The notes under the pieces: model-generated
Told to the model about the DNA's origin: nothing
Database searches by the model: none
Seen by the model: only the letters and a program-made list of their open reading frames with translations
Assembly: GCA_964651505.1 (NCBI GenBank)
Contig: CAZYXT010000038.1
Coordinates: 1-20,360, forward strand
Length of the DNA stretch: 20,360 bases
Reading direction: 5' to 3'
Origin: Avisuccinivibrio_A sp964651505
GTDB taxonomy: Bacteria > Pseudomonadota > Gammaproteobacteria > Enterobacterales > Succinivibrionaceae
Program-made: the position numbers and the translations under genes
Shown: piece by piece, positions 8,179 to 14,963 of the stretch
Numbering within the stretch: the stretch's first letter is position 1
How the letters are laid out: each line of letters opens with the position of its first letter

Positions 8179-9195
8179 ATGGCAAAGGTTCCTTTTGAAA
8201 CCATGAAGTCTGTCATCAAGACGGCCATGATCAGGGCCGGCTTGAGCCAAGAGCAGGCGGATATTTGCGCGCAGATCCACACCGAATCAAGCTGCGATGG
8301 CGTGTTCTCGCACGGCTTGAACCGCGTGCCGCGTTTTGTCGACTACGTGACCAAAGGCTGGGTGGACGTCAATGCCAAGATGGAGGAAGTTTCGTCTTTT
8401 GGCTGCGTCAAGATCTTCGATGCCCATCAGGGCATTGCCATCATCAATTCCCTGCAAGCTGTCAAAGAAGCCATTGCCCTTGCCCAAAAGCACGGCATGG
8501 GCATCGTCGGTTTGCGCAATTCGACCCACTGGATGCGCGGCGGCACCTACGGCTGGAAGGCCGTCGAGCAAGGTTATGCCTTCATGGGCTGGACCAACAC
8601 CGAATCGTGCATGCCTGCCTGGGGCGCGAAAAACAATCGCGTGGGCAACAATCCTTTTGTGATGGCCGTTCCCTGCGAAGGCCGTCCCATGGTCCTGGAC
8701 ATGGCCATGTCGCAATTTTCTTACGGCAAATTGCAGGTCACAAGACTGGCAGGACAAAAGCTGCCTTTCCCGGGCGGCTTTGACAAAGACGGCAATCTGA
8801 CCAATGACCCGGGGCTAATCGAAGAGTCCATGCGCATTTTGCCTGCCGGTTACTGGAAAGGCTCGGGCCTTGCCGTCATGCTTGATGCCATGAGCGCCTT
8901 TTTGACCTCGGGTCTGCCCACCGCCAAGGTCGATGAGGTCGGCAAGGGCAGCTGCACGGGTGCCAATCAGATCTTCATGCTCTTCGATCCTCAAAGCTTC
9001 GGCGGCAAGGATGTCTGCCAAGGCATAGTAAGAAGCGTGGAAGACTATGTACACTCCTCGCAGGCCGATAGCGAGGGAGGCTTGGTTGCCTACCCCGGGG
9101 AGCGCACCCTGCAAAAGCGCAAACAGTATCTTAAAGAAGGCATTCCGGCCGACGACTCCGTGTGGGAGGAGGTCAAAAAGCTTGCCGGAATGTAG
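8179..9195 (+). CDS. second YiaK-like reductase (LDH2/MDH2 family)
   Basis: NAD(P)-dependent 2-oxo-acid or diketo-acid reductase, paralogous to the yiaK product at 3953-4945. The 338 residues keep the family catalytic His (His45 in FSHGLNRVP), the LRNSTHWMRGGTYGW loop, MGWTNTESCMPAWGAKN, AMSQFSYGKLQ and RILPAGYWKGSG. It differs from the first copy at SHGLN versus SHGVN, the NNRVGNNPF segment and the C-terminal part, so its substrate may be a different sugar acid. The start is less certain than for its neighbours: the ATG at 8179 has only GAGG about 14 bases upstream. An 86-base gap with a hairpin separates it from yiaO, and a strong terminator follows it. Probable last gene of the TRAP operon. 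Relatives also act on malate, lactate or ureidoglycolate, but the WMRGG loop favours a YiaK-type substrate. Confidence 0.88.
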   Translation: MAKVPFETMKSVIKTAMIRAGLSQEQADICAQIHTESSCDGVFSHGLNRVPRFVDYVTKGWVDVNAKMEEVSSFGCVKIFDAHQGIAIINSLQAVKEAIALAQKHGMGIVGLRNSTHWMRGGTYGWKAVEQGYAFMGWTNTESCMPAWGAKNNRVGNNPFVMAVPCEGRPMVLDMAMSQFSYGKLQVTRLAGQKLPFPGGFDKDGNLTNDPGLIEESMRILPAGYWKGSGLAVMLDAMSAFLTSGLPTAKVDEVGKGSCTGANQIFMLFDPQSFGGKDVCQGIVRSVEDYVHSSQADSEGGLVAYPGERTLQKRKQYLKEGIPADDSVWEEVKKLAGM

Positions 9196-9233
9196 GATTT
9201 TCCTTGCATCCTTAATTCATCGCACCCTAAACT

Positions 9234-9284
9234 AATCTTGGATTTGAGGCCTGCTGAGGCCAAAAAATCCAAGATTGTTTTTTT
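9234..9284 (+). terminator. intrinsic terminator of the TRAP operon
   Basis: AATCTTGGATTT (9234-9245) and AAATCCAAGATT (9265-9276) form a perfect 12-bp stem. A GC-rich inner hairpin, GGCCT/AGGCC (9248-9261), sits in the loop, and G plus seven T's follows. It starts 39 bases after the stop of the second YiaK-like gene. Confidence 0.92.
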
Positions 9285-9686
9285 GGGTTTTTCTCATCTG
9301 ACTCCTCCTTTATGCCAAGGCACGCGAGCATACAACGCGCGCAGTCTGCATCGGCCTGCTTTAAGCTCTGCTTTGCCGTACGGCATAAGGCCTGAGCGCA
9401 CGTCCATGAAGAGCCGATTCTCGGGAGCGGCACAGGCACAGGGCGGGCATTCTTGAGAGATCTTATGTTGTGCTCTGCCGACAGCTTTATGCCGTTAAGC
9501 TCCGGTCATCTGAGCGCATCGGCAAGACTCCCCAATGCCGCCTTAATTCCTATGCCTCTCAAAGATTTCAAAGGGCAGGCAATGATCCTGCCGCCAAGCT
9601 CTTGCGCAAATTTCCGCACCATAACCGTTAACCGAAAATAACGCTTCAAACCGCCCCCATAAGCGGTTTTGCGTATCCTTGGAACA

Positions 9687-9767
9687 CTAAAGATTGGCAA
9701 AAGACTTATGACAAACTATATTTGACTTTGTCATTTAAAGATTGTCATTGTCAATTAAAGATTGTCA
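9687..9767. repeat. AAAGATTGTCA repeats and a TGACAAA dyad
   Basis: TAAAGATTGTCA occurs at 9736-9747 and again exactly 20 bases later at 9756-9767. A variant TAAAGATTGGCA is at 9688-9699. Between them ATGACAAA (9708-9715) and TTTGTCAT (9727-9734) form a perfect 8-bp inverted repeat. The pattern looks like a protein-binding array, but no gene starts here. Confidence 0.5.
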
Positions 9768-9788
9768 AAACAAGGCAGGGATAATAAG

Positions 9789-9820
9789 GGCACGGCATCA
9801 AGATCAATGCCGTGCCTTTT
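9789..9820. terminator. hairpin terminator, probably for ulaE and possibly bidirectional
   Basis: GGCACGGCAT (9789-9798) and ATGCCGTGCC (9807-9816) form a perfect 10-bp stem with an 8-nt loop. On the plus strand four T's follow. On the minus strand, the ulaE direction, the tail is CTTATTAT. It lies 27 bases beyond the ulaE stop. Confidence 0.75.
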
Positions 9821-9847
9821 GAATTTTAGGTACACAAAAGAATAGGA

Positions 9848-10708
9848 TTAAGCCTCAAAGCCTGCTTCCTGCATCTTCTGCTCGATGTAGGCTCTTGCGT
9901 TCTTGATGCAGGCAACGGGATCTTCAACCTTATCGCCCCACATCTCAAGCAGGAAGGTGCCGCGGTAATCAAGGCTCTTGAGCTTCTTGAAGATGCCGAC
10001 AAAATCTACGGTGCCCTCGCCAAACTGCAGATCTCTAAATTGCCCTGGGAAGGTGTCGGTGACAGGCAGCGTTTCTTTTAAGTGGATGGCGGCTATCTTG
10101 TCGATGCCGATTTCAAGCTCGTGCTCCACGTCATTGCCCCAGGCGGTCAGATTGCCTACGTCGGGGTAAACGCCGAACCAGGGGGACTTGTACAGCTCGT
10201 CCCATTTCTTCCACTTGGTGATGGAGCTCATGAAGGGGGTATCCATGATCTCGGTGGCCAGCATGACCTGCGCTGCGGCAGCCTGCTCGACTGCCCAACG
10301 CATGCCTTCTGTGTAGTGCTCCAGAGTAGATTCGTCCTGTTCTTCGTAATAAACGTCGTAGCCTGCCAGCTGAATGGTGCGCACCCCGATGTCTACGGCC
10401 AGCTCGATGCCCTTTTGCATGATTTCGCAAGCTTTCTGCCTGATGGCAGGATCATGGCTGCCAAAAGGATATTTGCGGTGCCCCGACAGGCACATGGTGG
10501 GCACGGCCACCCCGGTGTCCTGTTTGAGCTTGACAAAGTCCAGTCTCTGCTGAGCCGTCCAATTGAGGCGCTCCAGGCGCAAGTCTGACTCGTCAACAGA
10601 GATCTCCACAAAATCAAAACCGCATTGCCCGGCAGTTTCAAAACGCTGCTGCCAGGTGTAGTTGGTCGGCATGGCCTTTTCGTAGATGCCCAGGGGGTGC
10701 TTTCTCAT
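9848..10708 (-). CDS. ulaE: L-ribulose-5-phosphate 3-epimerase (UlaE/SgbU)
   Basis: Interconverts L-xylulose 5-phosphate and L-ribulose 5-phosphate, the step after UlaD. The 286 residues match E. coli UlaE/SgbU throughout, starting with PLGIYEKA, then FDFVEISVDESD, PTMCLSGHRKYPFGS and QLAGYDVYYEEQ. It is a xylose-isomerase-like TIM barrel. The four metal ligands expected for the family are present at Glu153, Asp183, His209 and Glu255. The ATG has a GTAGGAGAA site that overlaps the stop of the upstream binding-protein gene (12-base gap), so the two are one operon. In E. coli this gene sits next to sgbH; here it is about 9 kb away on another transcript, with a hairpin terminator downstream. Confidence 0.94.
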   Translation of the reverse strand: MRKHPLGIYEKAMPTNYTWQQRFETAGQCGFDFVEISVDESDLRLERLNWTAQQRLDFVKLKQDTGVAVPTMCLSGHRKYPFGSHDPAIRQKACEIMQKGIELAVDIGVRTIQLAGYDVYYEEQDESTLEHYTEGMRWAVEQAAAAQVMLATEIMDTPFMSSITKWKKWDELYKSPWFGVYPDVGNLTAWGNDVEHELEIGIDKIAAIHLKETLPVTDTFPGQFRDLQFGEGTVDFVGIFKKLKSLDYRGTFLLEMWGDKVEDPVACIKNARAYIEQKMQEAGFEA

Positions 10709-10720
10709 ATGGTAATTCTC

Positions 10721-11719
10721 CTACAAGTTCGATTGAACCTTGCGGTAAGGCAGCAAGATCATGTGATCTTTGACCTCAAAACCGATTGTCTTGCTTACGA
10801 GATGTTCGTCGTTGCTGTCAAGCGCGATGATCTGCAAAGCGACTCGGCTTAAGGTGCTGCCGTCGTTATAAACCGTTCCCAGCATTTGATCATTCCTGAT
10901 GGCCTTTAAGGCCTCATCGATGGCATCGATGCCTAAAACCGGGATAAAGGGGCTGTCTGCAGTGCCAAGATTATAGCCAAATTCTTGCAGCTTGGTCACC
11001 ACGCCCAGAGCCATGGCATCGTTGTTGCAGACGACGGCTTCGATGTTGTCTATCTTATTTCTCAAAATGAAGTTTTGGGCAGCCTCGTTGGCCAGGTTGA
11101 AGCTCCAATCGCAATTGGCGCTGTAAACTATCCTGTAATCGATGCCGCTTTCATTTAAGGTGTCGATGACTGCCTGGCTGCGCTGCAATGTGTCAAGGTG
11201 AGTGGACTCGCCCTTGATCAAGACCAGATCGAGCACGCCGTTGCCGTTTTTGTCAAAGTCGGGATGTTTTTTCAAATAATCAACCAAGATCTCGGTCTGA
11301 TAGCGCCCCGAAGATACGGCATCGGAGCCCACATACCAGGTCTTGGGTCTTTGGGTCAAAACTTTGGGATCGACAGGACGGTTAAAGAACACCAAGGTGC
11401 TGAACCTGTCTTTTAAGCTGTCAATCAAGATCTTGCCGTAGTTGAAATCAACCAAATTTACAAGTTTGCCTGAAGATGGCAGGCGGTTGTTGACCTCTAT
11501 CTGATCGCTTTGGGTGTAGGCATCGTCGGCTGCGTCATAAGTGCGCAACTTGACGTCAAAGGACACGGCCTGCTCGTGCAGAGCCTTGTTGACCGAAGCG
11601 ATGAAGGGATCGGCAAGGTTATAAAAGAAAACGTCTACAGTCTTGTCCGCATCGGCCAAAGCGGAGGCTGACAGCATCATGGATAAGCCTAAAACGGCGG
11701 TAAATTTAATCTTTTTCAT
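10721..11719 (-). CDS. MglB-like periplasmic galactose/glucose-binding protein
   Basis: Periplasmic sugar-binding protein of the Peripla_BP_4 type, 332 residues. It has a Sec signal peptide with likely cleavage after Ala22. The residues that contact D-glucose/D-galactose in E. coli MglB all have counterparts: Asp37 and Phe39 (ADPF), Asn113, His174, Asp176 and Arg180 (THLDTLQR), Trp205, Asn233, Asp265 and Asn285. The MglB calcium loop is also recognisable at D154-x-D-x-N-x-N160, with Glu227. A related aldohexose is therefore a likely ligand. No MglA or MglC lies beside it; the gene is followed only by ulaE. It may serve a distant transporter, share the ABC system at 16056-18532, or act as a chemoreceptor partner. 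I chose the ATG at 11719; a TTG eight codons upstream would extend the signal peptide. The ribosome site is weak. Confidence 0.88.
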   Translation of the reverse strand: MKKIKFTAVLGLSMMLSASALADADKTVDVFFYNLADPFIASVNKALHEQAVSFDVKLRTYDAADDAYTQSDQIEVNNRLPSSGKLVNLVDFNYGKILIDSLKDRFSTLVFFNRPVDPKVLTQRPKTWYVGSDAVSSGRYQTEILVDYLKKHPDFDKNGNGVLDLVLIKGESTHLDTLQRSQAVIDTLNESGIDYRIVYSANCDWSFNLANEAAQNFILRNKIDNIEAVVCNNDAMALGVVTKLQEFGYNLGTADSPFIPVLGIDAIDEALKAIRNDQMLGTVYNDGSTLSRVALQIIALDSNDEHLVSKTIGFEVKDHMILLPYRKVQSNL

Positions 11720-11751
11720 GCTAAACCAGTGTTTTCTCTTCAATCAAAAAC

Positions 11752-11765
11752 GTGATCAAGATCAA
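11752..11765. promoter_or_regulatory. FNR/CRP-like box before the MglB-like gene
   Basis: On the minus strand TTGATCTTGATCAC matches the FNR consensus at 9 of 10 positions and the CRP consensus at 8 of 10. Its centre is only about 40 bases from the ATG at 11719. Activation from the usual -41 position would give a nearly leaderless message, so it may act as a repressor site or on a promoter further upstream. Confidence 0.35.
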
Positions 11766-11811
11766 AAAACAACTTACCACAATCAGCGCCCGGCGGCACA
11801 CAAAACCGAAT

Positions 11812-11838
11812 AAAAAAACCGTCATTTCCAAACGACGG
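11812..11838 (-). terminator. intrinsic terminator of the dehydrogenase gene
   Basis: On the minus strand CCGTC and GACGG (11834-11838 with 11819-11823) form a stem that can extend through further A-T pairs, followed by seven T's (11812-11818). It lies about 80 bases beyond the dehydrogenase stop and separates it from the MglB-like gene. Confidence 0.75.
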
Positions 11839-11863
11839 GTCAAAAGAACACAAGTCTGACTTT

Positions 11864-11881
11864 GTTTCAAACGTTTCAAAC
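11864..11881. promoter_or_regulatory. tandem palindromic 9-mers resembling a LacI/Cra-type operator
   Basis: GTTTCAAACGTTTCAAAC is a perfect tandem repeat of GTTTCAAAC, itself a palindrome around a central C. The middle reads TCAAACGTTTCA, with the central CG typical of LacI/GalR-family operators and close to the Cra consensus. It sits between two hairpins downstream of the dehydrogenase gene and about 145 bases upstream of the MglB-like gene. Confidence 0.4.
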
Positions 11882-11901
11882 AAGGAGGCTTGAGCCTCCT
11901 T
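11882..11901. terminator. perfect hairpin next to the dehydrogenase stop
   Basis: AAGGAGGC (11882-11889) and GCCTCCTT (11894-11901) make a perfect 8-bp stem with a 4-nt loop, 18 bases beyond the dehydrogenase stop at 11920. Neither strand has a T-run after it, so it may protect the 3' end rather than stop transcription; the T-tailed hairpin at 11812-11838 follows. Confidence 0.5.
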
Positions 11902-11919
11902 ATATGAGCACGTGCTGTA

Positions 11920-12996
11920 TTATTCGGGCTTGAGAATGACCTTGATGGCCTCGGTGCTGTGAGCAACCTCAAAAGCGTGCTTCCAATCATCCAAGCCAAA
12001 GGAGTGGGTTACGATGCCCTCGGAGGTCATCAGGCCGCGCTGCAAGAGATTGATGACGGTGTCATAGCAGTACGGGCCGAGGTGGGCGCCCAAGAGGTCG
12101 ATTTCCTTGCGATCGCCGATGATGGACCAGTCGGCGGTAACGTCAGATCCGAATACGCTCATCTCGATGAAGCGGCCAAGCTTTCTTATCATCTCCAGGC
12201 CCTGAACGGCGCCGCGAGGATTGCCGGTGGCTTCAATGTATACGTCGCAGCCGTAGCCGTCGGTCAGATCGTTGATGATCTTAAAGGCATCTTCCTTGGC
12301 AGGGTTGACGACGATGTCGGCGCCAAACTTCTTGGCAAGCTCAAGACGGGCGTCGATGGTATCCAAAACGACCAGCTTCTTGGGATGCTTTAAGGCCGCT
12401 GCCTGAACGATGCCCAGGCCCAAAGTGCCGGCGCCTGCCAGAACCACGATATCCTCAAATTGGATGTTTGCCCTTTCGGTGGTGTGCATGGAGCAGGCCA
12501 TGGGCTCGATGACGGCAGCGTCTTCCAAGGACAGCTCCTGCGGGATCTTATGAATGATGGAGTTCTTGTGGAACAGCATGTATTCTGCCATGCCGCCGTC
12601 GGCTATTTTGCCCTGATAGCCGTACATGTCATGAGGCTGGCACATCCAGTATTGGCCCGAGCGGCAGAAACGGCACTTGTTGCAAGGGAGGATCTGCTCG
12701 GCCAGAATTCTCTCGCCCATGTGAACGCCAAAGTACTCTTCGGCGCCCTCGCCCAAGGCAACTACGGTACCGAAGAACTCGTGACCGGGAACCACGGGGG
12801 TCTTTACCCAGGGATTGTCGCCCCAGAACATCTTGGCGCCGGCTTCGCACTTGATGTCGCCGGCGCAAATGCCGCAGGCGCCGATCTTAATGAGGACCTC
12901 GTTGGGGCCGGGCATGGGGGTGTCGATCATCTCCAAACGATAGTCGTGGGGACCGTGATTGACCAGAGCCTTCATCTTTGCAGGGATTTGTGCCAT
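11920..12996 (-). CDS. zinc-dependent medium-chain dehydrogenase, polyol type
   Basis: Cytoplasmic NAD(P)-dependent alcohol dehydrogenase of the zinc MDR family, 358 residues. The GroES-like domain has the catalytic zinc ligands Cys44 (CGICAGDIK) and His72-Glu73 (PGHEFFG), and the structural zinc cysteines 105, 108, 111 and 119. The nucleotide-binding fold starts at AGAGTLGLG near 187, and the acid in VVLDTID favours NAD. The CGICAGD-K, MFWGDNP and CRSGQYWMCQPHDMYG stretches resemble proteins annotated as erythritol/L-threitol dehydrogenase. A polyol or related sugar alcohol is thus the likely substrate, exact compound unknown. The ATG has a GAGGAAA site. A LacI-type operator matching the one at the ABC operon lies about 100 bases upstream, linking it to that regulon. 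Confidence 0.9.
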   Translation of the reverse strand: MAQIPAKMKALVNHGPHDYRLEMIDTPMPGPNEVLIKIGACGICAGDIKCEAGAKMFWGDNPWVKTPVVPGHEFFGTVVALGEGAEEYFGVHMGERILAEQILPCNKCRFCRSGQYWMCQPHDMYGYQGKIADGGMAEYMLFHKNSIIHKIPQELSLEDAAVIEPMACSMHTTERANIQFEDIVVLAGAGTLGLGIVQAAALKHPKKLVVLDTIDARLELAKKFGADIVVNPAKEDAFKIINDLTDGYGCDVYIEATGNPRGAVQGLEMIRKLGRFIEMSVFGSDVTADWSIIGDRKEIDLLGAHLGPYCYDTVINLLQRGLMTSEGIVTHSFGLDDWKHAFEVAHSTEAIKVILKPE

Positions 12997-13249
12997 AAGT
13001 ATTTTTCCTCGCCTTATGTTTCAATGTTTTTCATGTTTCCTAAAACCACTGTGTGCAGGATGGGCATGTTCTCTACCCTGCGCCGCAATGTTAACGTTGT
13101 CATTATGGCAACTTGTCGCAGGCAAAAGCGTGACGAAGTTGGCATTTTGCAAAATTAATTCTAAACGGGGGTTGGACGTGCGATCCTGCTCAGTTTTTAA
13201 GATCGCTGTCCAAATTTTAAGATGTGTTCTCAGCCCAAGGTTTAAAAAA
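12997..13249. promoter_or_regulatory. promoter region of the dehydrogenase gene
   Basis: This 253-base gap lies between the LacI gene and the dehydrogenase, both on the minus strand. It contains the operator at 13087-13105 and, directly beside it on the minus strand, a CATAAT that could be the -10. The -35 is poor. An imperfect hairpin (GGAC-GCGATC with GATCGC-GTCC) lies at 13174-13211, after the LacI gene, and is not followed by a T-run. Confidence 0.55.
13087..13105. promoter_or_regulatory. LacI-type operator before the dehydrogenase gene
   Basis: AATGTTAACGTTGTCATTA differs by one base from the site at 14976-14994. The core TGTTAACGTTGTCA is an imperfect palindrome (10 of 14 positions) around a central CG, the usual form of LacI-family operators. 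It abuts the CATAAT candidate -10 on the minus strand, where a bound repressor would block transcription. Confidence 0.7.
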
Positions 13250-14266
13250 TCACTCTTTGAGGTGGCCGTGAATAAACATGCGGTCAAAAAAGGCAGGAGA
13301 ATTATTGTGATCTATAAGTTTGAACAAAAGTTTTGAAATGCACTCGCCCCACTCGACGGGATCCGAATAAATACAGGGGATCTTATAGCCAAAGTCATTC
13401 ATGTAGGGCACTTCGTCGATGGAAAAATAGCTAAGATCCTTGCAGCCTAGGGAGCGGAACACGCCGATGGCCGAGAGGGTGATGGGACCGTTGATCCCCA
13501 CCGCGTGGGTAAAAGGCTTGAGCCCTTTTGCCTTGTAATCTTTTAAATACTCCATCAGCATGGCTCTGGCCTGTTCGTAGGTGTAGCTGCAATAGCACAC
13601 CTCGTGATCGGTCTTGCTTTCGGCCAAAGCCGCGCAGATCCCGCCCACCCTGTCCTGCGTGATGATGGAACTTTCAGGCCCGCCGATGATGAGCAGCTTG
13701 TCTATGTGCATGCTGTTAAGGTAAACGCCTGCCTTGATCCCTATTTCGTGATTGTTCAAAAAGACGCCCGGCAGCGAGCGCATGGGCACGTCGCGGTCGA
13801 GCAGCACCAAAGGGATGTTGCTTTTGGCTGCCTTGTCAAAATAATCGGGGTTATAGTCATGCGTATCCTTGGCCACCGAGAGCACGATGCCTGCCACCTT
13901 GTAGCTGAACAGGGCCTCAATGGCCCTCTGTTCTTTTTGCGCATCGCCTGAGGTTTCAAACATCATGACCATGTAGCCGTACTTGTCGGCCGCGTTGCAC
14001 AAGGTTTTGACCACCTGGGCATACACAGGATTGTAGGTGCTGTCGGTCACCACGCCGATGATGTGGCTGGTATTGGATTTTAGGCTGCGGGCAAAAGGAT
14101 TGGGGGTGTAATTAAGCTCGGCTGCCACCTTGTAGATGAGATCGCGCGTGGCTTTTTTGACCAGCTGCGGAGACGAAAAAGCCCTGGAGACGGTGATGGT
14201 GGACACATTGGCTTTTTTGGCCACGTCCACCACCGTAACCCTTTTGTCAGCACCTTCGGCACTCAT
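13250..14266 (-). CDS. LacI/GalR-family transcriptional regulator
   Basis: DNA-binding regulator with an N-terminal helix-turn-helix (TVVDVAKKANVSTITVSRAF, residues 11-30), a hinge helix region (NPFARSLKS) and a periplasmic-binding-protein-like sensor domain, 338 residues in all. I chose the ATG at 14266, which has AAGGG seven bases upstream; an in-frame TTG two codons earlier is possible. It lies between the dehydrogenase gene and the divergent ABC operon. Both have nearly identical LacI-type operators, so it probably represses both and is released by a sugar or polyol. I see no copy of that operator before its own gene. The effector cannot be read from the sequence. Confidence 0.92.
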   Translation of the reverse strand: MSAEGADKRVTVVDVAKKANVSTITVSRAFSSPQLVKKATRDLIYKVAAELNYTPNPFARSLKSNTSHIIGVVTDSTYNPVYAQVVKTLCNAADKYGYMVMMFETSGDAQKEQRAIEALFSYKVAGIVLSVAKDTHDYNPDYFDKAAKSNIPLVLLDRDVPMRSLPGVFLNNHEIGIKAGVYLNSMHIDKLLIIGGPESSIITQDRVGGICAALAESKTDHEVCYCSYTYEQARAMLMEYLKDYKAKGLKPFTHAVGINGPITLSAIGVFRSLGCKDLSYFSIDEVPYMNDFGYKIPCIYSDPVEWGECISKLLFKLIDHNNSPAFFDRMFIHGHLKE

Positions 14267-14327
14267 CGGCAACCCTTAAATTTAAAGCAAAGACCTTTTT
14301 TATCGCACCAACCATGGCATTTGCTTT

Positions 14328-14356
14328 AGTAGACCAAAGATTAATTGATAGATCAA
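14328..14356 (-). promoter_or_regulatory. candidate promoter of the LacI gene
   Basis: On the minus strand TTGATC (-35) and TCTACT (-10) are separated by 17 bases. Each matches its sigma-70 hexamer at four of six positions. The start would lie about 55 bases upstream of the ATG at 14266. Confidence 0.35.
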
Positions 14357-14459
14357 GAAGCCATCTCCCAAATTCAAGAAATTATTTTGGCCGCAAATGT
14401 TGATCAAAAGCCCTGCCGCCGCTGCTTTTTTCAAAGCCAAAACGCGCACTCCTTTTTGA

Positions 14460-14545
14460 ATCAATAAAATAAAATGCCATTTTATTGATAACTTATTGAT
14501 TTTACTGATGTTTTTAAGTTATCGATGACTTTTGTCATAAGTCAA
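14460..14545. repeat. cluster of AT-rich inverted and phased repeats
   Basis: ATCAATAAAA (14460-14469) and TTTTATTGAT (14480-14489) are perfect 10-bp arms. TTATTGAT recurs 11 bases later (14482 and 14493). AAGTTATCGATGACTT (14516-14531) is a 16-bp palindrome with one mismatched pair, centred on ATCGAT. TGACTT and AAGTCA (14528-14533 and 14541-14546) form another dyad. Such dense, helically phased dyads suggest regulator or nucleoid-protein binding. Confidence 0.5.
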
Positions 14546-14929
14546 AACCCATGACGGCGGCCCTCTTAATGAAGATTGAGGTCAGGCAGCCTCTAGCGAC
14601 TATGGTTTCAAGGCTCAAGTTAAGCTTTGGCCCCGTAAAAAGACTCAGGCAAGATTGCAGCTTCAAATCAGGCACTTTATCTTGTTTTGTATTCGTTATC
14701 AGCGCCTTGCCATCGAACACCCTGACTGTGCGGTTCTAATGGCGCAAAGATCCTTTTTATGTCATGAAAGTTTTTTGAAGAGCGTCACAATTTGCACAAT
14801 ATTTTTACTTGCAAGGCACTCAAACGCCGTGCCTGACAAGGCTATAAAGGTCCTAAAGTCCTTGATCTTACGGCAATCTTTTGAACCCCCTCACAAAATC
14901 TTGCCCCCGTGCCGTAAAAATCCAAAACT

Positions 14930-14943
14930 TTGAAACAGATCAA
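14930..14943 (+). promoter_or_regulatory. FNR-like box of the ABC operon
   Basis: TTGAAACAGATCAA matches the FNR consensus at 9 of 10 positions (CRP 8 of 10). Its centre is about 40 bases upstream of the start predicted from the TATAAA at 14964-14969, the classic activating position for this family. Confidence 0.5.
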
Positions 14944-14963
14944 ATTAAATTTATTGCAAAGTT

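Larger units (their letters stand above)
9196..9847. other. gene-poor convergent intergenic region
   Basis: This 652-base stretch lies between the 3' ends of two convergent operons. It holds a terminator for each side, a GC-rich middle (9300-9640) in which I recognise no gene, a hairpin with arms AAACCGC and GCGGTTT (9648-9668), and a repeat-rich AT stretch (9687-9767). Confidence 0.7.

Noticed and set aside
9227..9700. A minus-strand frame open over about 157 codons except for one TGA at 9506-9508, possibly a decayed gene
   Set aside because: I see no family resemblance and no ribosome site, and the frame runs through the terminator at 9234-9284. The open stretch may be chance in GC-rich DNA.
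200..9720. The 12-mer TGACAAACTATA occurs at 200-211 and 9709-9720, beyond the 3' ends of ulaD and ulaE
   Set aside because: Exact 12-base matches are expected by chance several times in 20 kb, so this alone is not evidence of a shared site.
14345..14356. TTGATAGATCAA as a fourth FNR box upstream of the LacI gene
   Set aside because: The half-sites are separated by two bases, not four, so it does not fit FNR.
14535..14739. Short open frames on both strands (about 60 codons) in the intergenic region before the ABC operon
   Set aside because: They lack ribosome sites, have no recognisable motif and overlap each other and the repeat cluster.
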